The notes under the pieces were generated by a model. That model was not told where the DNA came from. It searched no databases and was given only the letters and a program-made list of their open reading frames with translations. Both the position numbers and the translations under genes were made by a program. Below are positions 1 through 9,736 of a stretch of DNA of 64,000 nt, piece by piece. The DNA is from Geomonas azotofigens (GTDB lineage: Bacteria > Desulfobacterota > Desulfuromonadia > Geobacterales > Geobacteraceae). Each line of letters starts with the position of its first letter. Positions within the stretch are counted from its first letter, which is position 1. Location of the stretch: the NCBI RefSeq assembly GCF_018919395.1, contig NZ_JAHLME010000001.1, forward strand, positions 930,001-994,000. The letters run 5' to 3'.

Positions 1-1
1 C

Positions 2-523
2 GACTACTCCGGCTCCATGGCGGGCAAGGTGACCGAGCTGGTGGCGACCCAGCACGTGATGATCTACAGCTGGCTCTTGTACCAGTACGCCGGGCAGGTG
101 GAATCGCGGTTCATCCTGCACGACACCGAGGCGAAGGAGGTGCCGGACTTCGACACCTACTACAACTCCCGGGTCGCCGGCGGGACCGAGGTGGCCAGCG
201 CGTACAAGCTGGTGAACGAGATCGTCGAGAAGGAGAACCTGGCCGCGGACTACAACATTTACGTCTTCCACGGCACCGACGGCGATGACTGGGACACCGG
301 CGGTGACAAGTCGATCCCCGAGTTGGTCAAGATACTCAGCTACGTGAGCCGCATGGGGGTCACCATCGCGGAGCACGCGGGGACGCAGTGGACCGAGGTG
401 GCGCGCTACCTTGAGAATTCGGGGCTGTTGCGCGACAAGCCGGACCTTTTGCGCATGGACATCATGCACGAGGACGCCGAGGAGGCCCGGGTGATCGAGG
501 GGATCAAGAGGCTGATCTCGTAA
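2..523 (+). CDS. DUF444 / YeaH-YhbH family protein, C-terminal part (cut by window start)
   Basis: The frame is open from base 2 and ends at a stop at 521-523, giving 173 residues of a longer protein. It opens with D-Y-S-G-S-M, which matches the metal-binding DxSxS (MIDAS) motif of a von Willebrand A domain. The rest reads as the C-terminal half of the DUF444 (YeaH/YhbH) family, ending in an acidic helix before the stop. These proteins are cytoplasmic and are usually encoded beside a PrkA-type kinase and SpoVR, as here. The next gene starts 9 bases downstream, so the three are probably one operon read from upstream of the window. The first ATG in view (17) is the Met after the MIDAS serine and is not a real start. 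The molecular role of the family is not established; stress or stationary-phase function is known only by association. Confidence 0.9.
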   Translation, partial: DYSGSMAGKVTELVATQHVMIYSWLLYQYAGQVESRFILHDTEAKEVPDFDTYYNSRVAGGTEVASAYKLVNEIVEKENLAADYNIYVFHGTDGDDWDTGGDKSIPELVKILSYVSRMGVTIAEHAGTQWTEVARYLENSGLLRDKPDLLRMDIMHEDAEEARVIEGIKRLIS

Positions 524-532
524 GAGGCCGTT

Positions 533-2158
533 ATGGAACTGATCAACCAACACACCAAGGCGATCATGGAAGGATGCAAGGAGCGGGCGCGTGCCGCCGG
601 GCTCACCTTCACCGACGAGAGCCTGGAATACATCGTGACCAACCGCGACCTGATCGAGCTGTCGCCGAAGGTCATGATCCCGACCCTGTACGACTACTGG
701 GTGCATGACGTCGAGGTGTTGCGGGGCAAAGGGGAGTACGAACTCTACCCGCACAACCCGTACGAGACGGTCATCAACACCCGGCCCCCCATCTCGTTCT
801 ACAACGACAACAACCCGGACTGGCTCAACGTGATGATCTTCTACCACGTGCTGGGCCACATCGATTTCTTCCAGAACAACCTCTACTTTCGGCATACCTG
901 GGAGTACGACTTCACCGGGCAGGCGCTTTCGGACAAGCGGGTCATCGCGAAGCTCAGGGCCGAGAAGGGGCGGTGGGTGGATTACATCCTGGAATTCGCG
1001 CGCTCCATCGACAACCTGGTGGGCTACCACGACGAGCTCTCCCCGCTGTTCATGGCGCCGGAGGCCGCCACCTCGAGCCGGCTCGACTACTACTTCGACA
1101 CCTTTCTCCAGGTGGAGAAGAAGCTGCCGGTAGGGGAGTACCTGAAGGAGGTGGCCCGCTACAACGACGCCATCGCCCAGAACAAGGACGAAGGGGAGCG
1201 CATCTTCTTCGCCGAGGTGACCGCGAAGTATCCGGAAATGGAGGCCCACTTCGCCAAGAGCCAGAACGTGAAACGGGTGGAGCGGCGCGACCTGATGAAG
1301 TTCCTCATCGAGAATTCGGAATTCCTGGCGCGCGACGAGAACCAGTGGATGCGCTCGGTGCTCGAGGTGGTGCGCAAGACCTCAATCTTCTTCCAGCCCC
1401 AGATCCGCACCAAGATCATGAACGAGGGATGGGCGAGCTACTGGCACGAGAAGCTCTTCCTGGTGGACGACCGCATCAAGGGGCACGAGGTCGATTTCGC
1501 CCGCGTCCACGCGGGGGTCACCTCGATGCCGCGGGTGGGAATGAACCCGTACGCGCTGGGTATGCGGCTCATGTACCAGTTGAAGGAGAACGGCGACAAG
1601 GGCAAGACCGGCTACGAGTTCAACCGGCTCTCCGACCGGGAGGAGCGCAAGCGCTTCGATGCAGCCTCCGGCAAAGGCGACGAGTACCTGTTCAAGATCA
1701 GGAGCAATTACTGCGACTACCTGTTCATCAAGGATTTCGTCGACCAGGACTTCACCGATCGCTACGACCTGTTCGTCACCGGCAAGCGGCTCGACCCGCA
1801 GCGCATGGTCTGGCAGTACTACGTCAAGAGCCGGGACGCCAACGAGTACCGGGACATGGTCCTCGCCTCGCTGTACCATCCGCCCTACATCGAGATCGCC
1901 CCGGAACGCGGCGAGGATGGGATGCTCTACCTGGTACACCACTTCGAGGGAAAACAGCTGGTTTCGGAGTACATCGCCAACACCCTGGTCGGCATCGAGT
2001 ACCTCTGGGGGGCGCCGGTGCAGCTTGAGACCAGCGAGGCGGTGATAGTGCAGCAGCGCGGTTCTTCCGGGCGCGAAGGGGTGGAAGAAGCGGAGATCAC
2101 CTGGCAGCGGGTCGTTTATACCATGAAGGACAAGGTTCTCAGCCGGCAGGTACTGTGA
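533..2158 (+). CDS. spoVR: SpoVR family protein
   Basis: A 541-residue protein, slightly longer than the roughly 510 residues of E. coli YcgB. Family signatures are visible: a His-rich segment around residues 103-116 (F-Y-H-V-L-G-H-I-D-F-F) and the conserved N-E-G-W-A-S-Y-W-H near residues 296-306. No signal peptide or membrane segment is seen, so it is probably cytoplasmic. The start lies 9 bases after the DUF444 stop with an AAGAGG-like ribosome site; the PrkA gene starts 14 bases after its stop. SpoVR is needed for spore cortex formation in Bacillus, but the family is common in non-sporulating proteobacteria next to DUF444 and PrkA. In this non-sporeformer-like setting a stress or nitrogen-starvation role is an inference. 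Confidence 0.93.
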   Translation: MELINQHTKAIMEGCKERARAAGLTFTDESLEYIVTNRDLIELSPKVMIPTLYDYWVHDVEVLRGKGEYELYPHNPYETVINTRPPISFYNDNNPDWLNVMIFYHVLGHIDFFQNNLYFRHTWEYDFTGQALSDKRVIAKLRAEKGRWVDYILEFARSIDNLVGYHDELSPLFMAPEAATSSRLDYYFDTFLQVEKKLPVGEYLKEVARYNDAIAQNKDEGERIFFAEVTAKYPEMEAHFAKSQNVKRVERRDLMKFLIENSEFLARDENQWMRSVLEVVRKTSIFFQPQIRTKIMNEGWASYWHEKLFLVDDRIKGHEVDFARVHAGVTSMPRVGMNPYALGMRLMYQLKENGDKGKTGYEFNRLSDREERKRFDAASGKGDEYLFKIRSNYCDYLFIKDFVDQDFTDRYDLFVTGKRLDPQRMVWQYYVKSRDANEYRDMVLASLYHPPYIEIAPERGEDGMLYLVHHFEGKQLVSEYIANTLVGIEYLWGAPVQLETSEAVIVQQRGSSGREGVEEAEITWQRVVYTMKDKVLSRQVL

Positions 2159-2172
2159 CAGGCGGATAAGCT

Positions 2173-4461
2173 ATGCCAGATCTAGAGACAGTCATAAAGC
2201 AGTTGAGCCGCACCATCGTCGAGCACAAGAACGCCTCGCACATGTCGTTCGAGGAATACATGCAGCTCGTCACCGAGCAGCCGGAGCGGATGATGCGCAA
2301 CATCTTCCAGCTCTTCCACGACATGGTCAGGAGTTACGTCAACGAGGGAAACGACGAGTATCCCGAGGATCCGGAGTCGATAAACTTCGTCCCGTACGAT
2401 ACCACGAAGCTTTTCGTGCGGAACTCCGACCGTCCCTTCTTCGCCGACCGCCTCTTCGCCAACCGTTTCATGAACCACGTGGCCGACATGAAAAGCGGCG
2501 CGCGCCAGAACAAGATCTACATCTTCGAGGGACCTCCCGGCTCGGGCAAGAGTACCTTCTTGAACAACGTGCTGATGAAGTTCGAGGAGTACACCAGCAC
2601 CGACGAGGGGAGGACCTACGAGGTGGTGTGGCACCTGGACCGCCGCGTCCTCGGGAGCTTCAAGGAGCACCAGGTGAGTGCCTTCGTTGAGAAGCTCTCG
2701 CACCTGCTCGACGAGTACGAACTGGAGAGCCACGACCACCTCGACACCCGGGCCCTCTTGCGCGGCGGCGACGTGGTCGAGGTCCCCTGTCCCTCCCATG
2801 ACAGCCCCTTGCTCATGATCGACAAGGCCCAGCGGCGCGCCTTTTTCGACGACGTCTTCCAGAACGATTCCTTCAAATGGAAGCTCTTCACCGAGAAGGA
2901 GTACGACTGGGTCTTCCGGGATTCCCCCTGCACCATCTGCACCTCGATCTTCCAGGCGCTCTCGGCGCGGCTCGATGATCCGACCGACATCTTCCGGATG
3001 ATCAAGGTGCGCCCCTACCGTTTCAACCGCAGGCTGGGCGAAGGGATCACGGTCTTCAACCCGGGCGACAAGTCGATGAAGATGAACATCCTCACCAACG
3101 ACATGCTGCAGAGGAAGATCGACCTGCTCCTGGGCGACAGCAACGAGGTGAAGTACCTGTTCTCCAACTTCGCCAAGACCAACAACGGCATCTATGCCCT
3201 GATGGACGTCAAGTCCCACAACGCCGAGCGGCTCCTGGAACTGCACAACATCATCAGCGAAGGGATTCACAAGGTCGAGGACATCGAGGAGAACGTTCGC
3301 AGCCTGTTCATAGCCCTCATGAACCCCGAGGACGAGCGGAGCATCGAAGGGGTGCAGTCCTTCTCCGACCGCATCGAGTTCATCAACATCCCCTACGTGA
3401 TGGATCTCAACACCGAGGTGGAGATCTACCGCAACATCTTCGGCAAGCACATCGAGTCGAGCTTCCTGCCCCGGGTGCTGCACAACTTCGCCCGGGTCAT
3501 CATCTCGACCAGGATGAACGTGAAGTCGGACGCGCTCCTGGAATGGATCGGCGATCCCGAGAAGTACCGGCTCTACTGCGACGAGAACCTGCAGATCCTG
3601 AAGATGGAGATCTACACCGGGCACATCCCCGACTGGCTCTCCGAGGAGGACCGGAAGCGGCTCAACGCGAAGCGGAGGAAAAAGATCATCGCCGAGAGCG
3701 AGCACGAGGGTGACCACGGCTTCTCCGGGCGCGAGTCCATCAAGATCTTCTCCGACTTCTACTCCGCCTACGCCAGGAAGGACAAGATGATCACCATGAA
3801 CAACCTGTCCACCTTCTTCACCCGCTGGCACAAGGAGCTGAAGGAGTCGATCCCGGAAGGTTTCATGGAATCGCTGGTGCACAACTACGACTACGTGGTG
3901 CTCCAGGAGGTGAAGGAGGCGCTCTACTACTACAACGAGGCGCAGATCGAGCGCGACATCCTGCACTACATGTTCGCGGTCAACTTCGAGCCTGGGGCGG
4001 TGGAGGTGTGCCGGTTCACGGGAGAGAAGCTGGAGATCACCGAGGAGTTTCTGGCGGGGATCGAGCGGCGCCTACTGGGTGCCAAGGTGGAGGACGAGGC
4101 GCGGCTGGCGTTTCGCCAGGAGACCCAGCGCGAGTACACCGGCAGGACGCTGACCCAGGAGATCATGGTGGAGGGGAAACGGGCGCAGGACACGGCGCTG
4201 TTCCAGTCGCTGCATGACCGCTACGTGTTCAACCTCAAGGAGAAGGTGCTGGAGCCGTTCCTGGAGAACGCCAACTTCCGCCGCGCCATCAAGGATTTCG
4301 ACACCGAGGCCTTCAAGACCTACGACAAGCGCATCCGGGACGACGTCACCTTCCTGATCAACAACCTGAGCTCGGAGAAGTTCAAGTACACCAAGCAGTG
4401 CGCCAAGGAAATCTGCGTCTACGTCATCGACAACGACCTCGCCCGCAAGTTCCACGTCTAA
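2173..4461 (+). CDS. PrkA-like AAA/serine-kinase family protein, long form
   Basis: A 762-residue protein with a Walker A P-loop G-P-P-G-S-G-K-S near residues 120-127 inside a PrkA-type AAA domain. The C-terminal half carries the predicted PrkA kinase-like region. It is over 100 residues longer than B. subtilis PrkA or E. coli YeaG (about 630-645). Some extra length seems to lie just after the P-loop, where a segment of roughly 130 residues contains C-P-S-H-D-S-P and S-P-C-T-I-C. Gene order DUF444-SpoVR-PrkA is conserved in content but differs from the E. coli yeaG-yeaH arrangement. Translation starts at ATG 2173 after GGCGGATAAGCT. Whether this divergent form is a kinase, or only an AAA protein as has been suggested for some relatives, cannot be told from sequence. 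Confidence 0.88.
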   Translation: MPDLETVIKQLSRTIVEHKNASHMSFEEYMQLVTEQPERMMRNIFQLFHDMVRSYVNEGNDEYPEDPESINFVPYDTTKLFVRNSDRPFFADRLFANRFMNHVADMKSGARQNKIYIFEGPPGSGKSTFLNNVLMKFEEYTSTDEGRTYEVVWHLDRRVLGSFKEHQVSAFVEKLSHLLDEYELESHDHLDTRALLRGGDVVEVPCPSHDSPLLMIDKAQRRAFFDDVFQNDSFKWKLFTEKEYDWVFRDSPCTICTSIFQALSARLDDPTDIFRMIKVRPYRFNRRLGEGITVFNPGDKSMKMNILTNDMLQRKIDLLLGDSNEVKYLFSNFAKTNNGIYALMDVKSHNAERLLELHNIISEGIHKVEDIEENVRSLFIALMNPEDERSIEGVQSFSDRIEFINIPYVMDLNTEVEIYRNIFGKHIESSFLPRVLHNFARVIISTRMNVKSDALLEWIGDPEKYRLYCDENLQILKMEIYTGHIPDWLSEEDRKRLNAKRRKKIIAESEHEGDHGFSGRESIKIFSDFYSAYARKDKMITMNNLSTFFTRWHKELKESIPEGFMESLVHNYDYVVLQEVKEALYYYNEAQIERDILHYMFAVNFEPGAVEVCRFTGEKLEITEEFLAGIERRLLGAKVEDEARLAFRQETQREYTGRTLTQEIMVEGKRAQDTALFQSLHDRYVFNLKEKVLEPFLENANFRRAIKDFDTEAFKTYDKRIRDDVTFLINNLSSEKFKYTKQCAKEICVYVIDNDLARKFHV

Positions 4462-4527
4462 GGCAAACGCCCCTTGTCCCGGTCAGGCTCCTCCCTCCGG
4501 AGGTGAGGCCGGGAGGGGGGCTGAAAT

Positions 4528-5712
4528 CTACGTCGCCACCCTGAAACGACTCACCATGTCCTGCAGCGCCCGCGCTGAGTTGGCCAGGTCCTCGGCGGCG
4601 CGCGCGGACTCCTGCGCACCCCCCGCCGTTTCCCGCACTACCCCGATGATCTGGCGCATGCTCTCGGAGATGTTGGTCGTGGTCGCCGACTGCTCCTCAG
4701 CCGCGGTGGCGACCTGCGAGACGTACTCGAGCAGCGGGGTGATCTGGTCCTTGATGGTCCCGATGGCGCGGCTGGAATGCTGCACATCGTCGGTCCCGCT
4801 TCTGACGGTGTCCGCGCTGCGCTCCATGAGGGCGATGACATTCTTCACGTCACCTTGCAGCGAACCGATGATCGACTGCACCTGCCGGGTGGACGAGGTG
4901 GTGCGTTCCGCAAGGCTCCTCACCTCGTCGGCGACCACCGCGAAGCCGCGCCCCTGTTCACCGGCGCGGGCGGCCTCGATGGCGGCGTTGAGCGCCAGCA
5001 GGTTGGTCTGATCGGCGATATCCTCGATGGCCACCACGATGTCCCCGATCTTGTCGGAGTTGGCCCCAAGGGCTTTGACGGCGTCGACCGTGCCCGCCAC
5101 CATCTGTTCGATCTCTCCCATCACCGACGTCATGCGCGTGATGGTCTCTTCTCCCCTGCTGGTCGCGGTGCTGGTGCTGCCGGCCCGGTCCGCCATCTTT
5201 TGGCAGCTGAGCGCGATGTCGTTGCTGACGCCGGCCATTTCGCCGACGGCGTCCGAAACGGAGCCCGACTGCCGGGAAGCGTGCTCGGTACCTTCCGCCA
5301 TCCTGAGCGAGGTGTTGCTCAACTGGCTGGAAGCGCTGGCGAGCTGGTCGGCCGTTTGCTGGATCCCCTGGATCATCCCCCGCATGGAAGCCTGCAGTTT
5401 CTGCAGGGCCCTGAGCATCTGGCTGATCTCGTTGCGACGGTTGACCACGATCTCTTCGCTCAGGTCCCCGTGCGCCATGGTCTCCAGGTAGCGCATGGTC
5501 CGCACCAGCGGCGCCCTGATGGACCAGATGTTGATTGCGCCGAAGACGCCACCCAGCGTTATGAAAAGGACGAGCGAGCCATACTTGATCAGGGGGGAGT
5601 CGGCCTGGGCGGCAGCCGCGGTGGCGATCAGGCAGGCGCTGTAGCAGATGCACAGCAGGCTGAGCCTGAACTTGATGGTGAGATTGAGGTACACGTTCAA
5701 GATTTCTTTCAT
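4528..5712 (-). CDS. Methyl-accepting chemotaxis protein with minimal periplasmic part
   Basis: A 394-residue chemoreceptor. Two membrane segments (about residues 17-36 and 44-63) are separated by only a few residues, so there is essentially no periplasmic ligand domain. A HAMP segment (about 64-117) follows, then a signalling domain with the hallmark hairpin A-D-Q-T-N-L-L-A-L-N-A-A-I-E-A-A-R-A-G-E near residues 231-250. It probably senses a membrane or cytoplasmic cue, or relays from a partner. The ATG at 5712 has an AAGGAGAAGGAAATG-type ribosome site. A sigma-28-like promoter lies upstream at 5780-5806, as is usual for chemoreceptor genes. The gene faces the prkA operon tail to tail. No C-terminal receptor-docking pentapeptide is seen; the protein ends S-R-F-R-V-A-T. 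Confidence 0.95.
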   Translation of the reverse strand: MKEILNVYLNLTIKFRLSLLCICYSACLIATAAAAQADSPLIKYGSLVLFITLGGVFGAINIWSIRAPLVRTMRYLETMAHGDLSEEIVVNRRNEISQMLRALQKLQASMRGMIQGIQQTADQLASASSQLSNTSLRMAEGTEHASRQSGSVSDAVGEMAGVSNDIALSCQKMADRAGSTSTATSRGEETITRMTSVMGEIEQMVAGTVDAVKALGANSDKIGDIVVAIEDIADQTNLLALNAAIEAARAGEQGRGFAVVADEVRSLAERTTSSTRQVQSIIGSLQGDVKNVIALMERSADTVRSGTDDVQHSSRAIGTIKDQITPLLEYVSQVATAAEEQSATTTNISESMRQIIGVVRETAGGAQESARAAEDLANSARALQDMVSRFRVAT

Positions 5713-5779
5713 TTCCTTCTCCTTGCCGATGCTGAGTCAAGAGCCCGTTCCGCCGAGATGTCTCACTGGTGCAGGTCAC

Positions 5780-5806
5780 TTATCGGGACAAGGGGGCTGT
5801 ACTTGA
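5780..5806 (-). promoter_or_regulatory. Sigma-28 (FliA)-like promoter of the chemoreceptor gene
   Basis: Read on the minus strand: TCAAGTAC, 11 bases, CCCGATAA. The enterobacterial FliA consensus is TAAAGTTT-N11-GCCGATAA, so the -10 matches 7 of 8, the -35 matches 5 of 8 and the spacing is exact. A transcript starting about 7 bases beyond the -10 would have a leader of roughly 60 bases before ATG 5712. Chemoreceptor genes are classic sigma-28 targets, which supports the call. Confidence 0.55.
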
Positions 5807-5975
5807 GACGTGCTGTAAACAAAGTGCCGTAAATTTGTGGAAAATAATTTGCGCCCCGGCTGCTGCCGGTTCGGTGCCAGGAGGTCGCTGCACGGAAGGA
5901 AAAACGGTGTCCGCCGCTGAGGAACGTGGTAAGGTATCCTTCCGTTTTTCTTTAGACCCTCAGGAGGTACCAGGG

Positions 5976-6851
5976 ATGAGAGACGCGCTTCGCGGCATGA
6001 TTGAGCGGTTGGTGCGGGACGACCAGGGCAACCGTTTCGCCGAAAACGGCGCGCCCTACTTCACTGAGCCGTTGGTCGGCTTCGCCAGTGCCGATGACCC
6101 CCTTTTCACGCAGTACAAGTCGGTGATCGGCACCTTTCACCTCACCCCGGCGGAGCTGGCGCAGCGGGAAATCCCGCCCTGGCAGCCGGCCACCGTCATC
6201 TGCTGGGCGCTTCCCGTCTCGGAGGAGACCCGCCGCGGCAACCGCGCCGAGACGACCTATCCCTCCCGCGCCTGGGCGCAGACCAGGCAGCACGGGGAGG
6301 CCTTCAACGCGTCCCTGCGCCGGCAGGTGGTGCAGTTCCTGGTCGACGCCGGGTATCGCGCCTTCGCGCCACAGTTGCACCCGGCTTGGCGGGAGTACCC
6401 CGATTCACCGGTGGGCATCGCCTCGTCCTGGTCGGAGCGCCACGCCGCCTACGCCGCGGGGCTGGGCACCTTCAGCCTCAACGATGCCCTCATCACCCCG
6501 CGCGGCATAGCCCATCGCCTTGGAAGCGTGGTCACCGACCTCGCCATCGAGCCGACGGAGCGCCCTTGGAGCGATCACAGGTCCAATTGCCTCTGGTACC
6601 GTGAGGGGAGCTGCGGGGCGTGCATCGGGCGCTGCCCGGTCGGCGCCCTGACGAGGGAGGGGCATGACAAGGGGATCTGCCGTGGCTACGTCTACGGAGC
6701 GGTTCCCGAGGCCGTCGGGGAGCGGTACGGGGTCACCAGTACCGGCTGCGGTCTGTGCCAGACCAAGGTTCCCTGCGAGGACAGGATCCCGGCCGGCAAG
6801 GTCTCGCCGCTTGCCGGGAATCCCGCGGCGGGGGCATCGCCCGCACCCTGA
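5976..6851 (+). CDS. QueG-like 4Fe-4S double-cluster protein
   Basis: A 291-residue soluble protein related to epoxyqueuosine reductase. It has an N-terminal alpha/beta part, then C-G-A-C-I-G-R-C-P-V-G-A and, near the C terminus, T-G-C-G-L-C-Q-T-K-V-P-C, a two-cluster ferredoxin arrangement. It is shorter than typical QueG (about 350) and lacks its C-terminal HEAT-like extension, so it may be a QueG-like paralogue with another substrate rather than the tRNA-modifying enzyme. The start is ATG 5976 because an excellent AGGAGGT lies at 5962-5968. The frame is open further upstream to 5769, but that extension covers the divergent promoter region and has no family resemblance. A strong terminator follows. 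Confidence 0.8.
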   Translation: MRDALRGMIERLVRDDQGNRFAENGAPYFTEPLVGFASADDPLFTQYKSVIGTFHLTPAELAQREIPPWQPATVICWALPVSEETRRGNRAETTYPSRAWAQTRQHGEAFNASLRRQVVQFLVDAGYRAFAPQLHPAWREYPDSPVGIASSWSERHAAYAAGLGTFSLNDALITPRGIAHRLGSVVTDLAIEPTERPWSDHRSNCLWYREGSCGACIGRCPVGALTREGHDKGICRGYVYGAVPEAVGERYGVTSTGCGLCQTKVPCEDRIPAGKVSPLAGNPAAGASPAP

Positions 6852-6907
6852 CCATCCCCGGGGGGAGAGGGGATGTGGACGTAACCGGCGACACTAAGAA
6901 AAGGAAA

Positions 6908-6939
6908 GGGCACCTCCCGTGCGGGAGGTGCCCTTTTTT
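6908..6939. terminator. Bidirectional intrinsic terminator
   Basis: An 11-bp perfect stem (GGGCACCTCCC / GGGAGGTGCCC) with loop GTGC is followed by six T on the plus strand. A T-rich stretch follows on the minus strand. It sits between the convergent QueG-like gene and sucD and can stop both. Confidence 0.9.
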
Positions 6940-6971
6940 GTGCCGGAACCGGCAGGTAGCGAGGATCGTCG

Positions 6972-7871
6972 CTAATCGGGTTTCTTTTTGCCGCTGTGCC
7001 TGGCGGCGATGGCCATCTGCATCGCCTCGCCCATCTTGGTCGGGCTGGAGGCGACGGTGACGCCGCACTCGGTCAGGGTGCGGATCTTGTCTTCCGCCTT
7101 GCCCTTCCCCCCGGTGATGATGGCGCCGGCATGTCCCATCCGCTTGCCCGGCGGCGCGGTCACCCCGGCGATGAACGCCGCCACCGGCTTTTTCATGTGC
7201 TCCTCGATCCAGTGGGCGGCGTCCTCCTCGGCGGAGCCGCCGATCTCACCGATCATGAATACCCCTTCGGTTTCCGAGTCCTCGTTGAAGAGCTTTAGGA
7301 CATCGATGAAGTTCATGCCGATGATGGGGTCCCCTCCGATCCCGACGCAGGTGGACTGACCGAGCCCCACGTCGGTGAGTTGTTTCACCGCCTCGTAGGT
7401 GAGCGTGCCGGAGCGCGAGACCACGCCGATCTTGCCGGGCTTGTGGATGTGGCCGGGCATGATGCCGATCTTGCACTGGCCCGGAGTGATGACGCCGGGG
7501 CAGTTGGGGCCGACCAGGCGCATCTTGCTCTGCTTGAGCACCGCCTTCACCGGGACCATGTCGCGCACCGGTATCCCCTCGGTGATGCAGACGGCGAGCT
7601 CGAGCCCCGCCGCCGCCGACTCGAGGATGGCGTCGGCCGCTCCCGGCGGAGGCACGAAGATCATGGAGACGTTGGCGTTGGTGTACTTCACCGCCTCAGC
7701 CACCGTGTTGAAAACGGGGATCCCCTCGATGTGGATGCCCCCCTTGCCGGGCGTCACGCCGGCGACGATGTTGCTGCCGTACTCGCGGCACTGCTGGGTG
7801 TGAAAAAGGCCGCTGCGGCCGGTGATCCCCTGGACCACAATTCTGGATGAGTTGTCTATCAGTATGGACAT
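6972..7871 (-). CDS. sucD: Succinyl-CoA synthetase alpha subunit
   Basis: A 299-residue protein (E. coli SucD is 289). It has an N-terminal CoA-binding Rossmann domain and a C-terminal ligase domain with the phosphohistidine motif M-G-H-A-G-A-I at about residue 246, the expected position. With SucC it interconverts succinyl-CoA and succinate with nucleotide phosphorylation in the TCA cycle. The start is ATG 7871 (M-S-I-L-I-D-N-S). The frame is open further upstream, but that part is repeat-derived proline-rich sequence. It is the second gene of the sucCD pair, separated from sucC by 132 bases filled with a GC-rich inverted repeat, which is unusual for genes that are normally nearly contiguous. 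Confidence 0.97.
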   Translation of the reverse strand: MSILIDNSSRIVVQGITGRSGLFHTQQCREYGSNIVAGVTPGKGGIHIEGIPVFNTVAEAVKYTNANVSMIFVPPPGAADAILESAAAGLELAVCITEGIPVRDMVPVKAVLKQSKMRLVGPNCPGVITPGQCKIGIMPGHIHKPGKIGVVSRSGTLTYEAVKQLTDVGLGQSTCVGIGGDPIIGMNFIDVLKLFNEDSETEGVFMIGEIGGSAEEDAAHWIEEHMKKPVAAFIAGVTAPPGKRMGHAGAIITGGKGKAEDKIRTLTECGVTVASSPTKMGEAMQMAIAARHSGKKKPD

Positions 7872-7894
7872 AACGCGTATCTCCCGAATATGAT

Positions 7895-8003
7895 CCCCCT
7901 CCCCTTGCGGGAGGGGGGTAGGGGGTGGGGGAGGATGCCACAGCGGCGCTCCGTCGGTCGCTTCACCCACCCCCCGACCCCCTCCCGTCGAGGAAGGGGG
8001 AGG
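7895..8003. repeat. GC-rich inverted repeat between sucC and sucD
   Basis: Two CCCCTCCC/GGGAGGGG palindromes (7895-7917 and 7977-8003) are themselves arranged as an inverted pair, so the RNA can form both local and long hairpins. The element abuts the sucC stop codon at 8004. Similar elements occur in other spacers of this window. Confidence 0.75.
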
Positions 8004-9161
<1,158 letters not shown>

Positions 9162-9328
9162 CCTGTTCTCCTATGGTGCAGCTTTGGATTTTGCCCGATG
9201 CAGCGTGCTATCAGAAGGTAAGTTGCCTGAATCGTGGGGATGTGGCGGAGCGCCTGGAGACGCGCCTGGTAATCTTATCGGCACGTGGTCGCTAGAAATT
9301 CAAATTAAGAGTAAATACTATCACAATT

Positions 9329-9357
9329 AAAAAAAAGAGAAGCCCGGGGGCTTCTCT
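9329..9357 (-). terminator. Intrinsic terminator of the 9394-10234 minus-strand pair
   Basis: On the minus strand, AGAGAAGCCC, loop, GGGCTTCTCT (perfect 10-bp stem) is followed by a run of about eight T. Confidence 0.88.
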
Positions 9358-9393
9358 TCTGGTCTTTCCTTTTCCTTTCCTTCGCCTGTGCCG

Positions 9394-9714
9394 CTACCTG
9401 GTCTGCAGCCTGCGGCGCACCTCGATTTTTTCCGTGCCCTTGCTGCATTGCAGTTCCACGTCCGAAAATGCGGTGAAATTGCCTCCCGGGTTTTTCCGGG
9501 CCGCCCTGGCCTGCCGCTCCAGCGCGATCTTCTTCGACGTTTCCAGGACGGCCTGGATGTCGCTCCCGGCGACGTCAGTCACCTCGAAGCGATGCTTGCG
9601 GGCGACGATCCCTTCACCCTGGGTGCTGATGATGTTGCCCCGGCAGACAAGCTCATCCGCGCCGGCGGTACCGGACAGTGACAGCAGAAAGAATGCGAGC
9701 GGGAGCGCTTTCAC
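9394..9714 (-). CDS. Small exported hypothetical protein
   Basis: A 106-residue protein with a signal peptide (M-K-A-L-P-L-A-F-F-L-L-S-L-S-G-T-A-G-A, cut near residue 19). The mature part is about 87 residues, basic, with two cysteines (C-R-G-N and Q-C-S-K) that could form a disulfide in the periplasm. I do not recognise a named domain. It lies 22 bases downstream of the DUF4124 gene in the same direction and ends just before a terminator, so the two are probably co-transcribed. The function is unknown. Confidence 0.75.
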   Translation of the reverse strand: MKALPLAFFLLSLSGTAGADELVCRGNIISTQGEGIVARKHRFEVTDVAGSDIQAVLETSKKIALERQARAARKNPGGNFTAFSDVELQCSKGTEKIEVRRRLQTR

Positions 9715-9736
9715 GACGGCCTCCGTGTACCCGGCG

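Noticed and set aside
2182-3966. Minus-strand open frame of 594 codons opposite the PrkA-like gene
   Set aside because: It is an antisense shadow with Val/Leu/Glu/His bias and no start signal.
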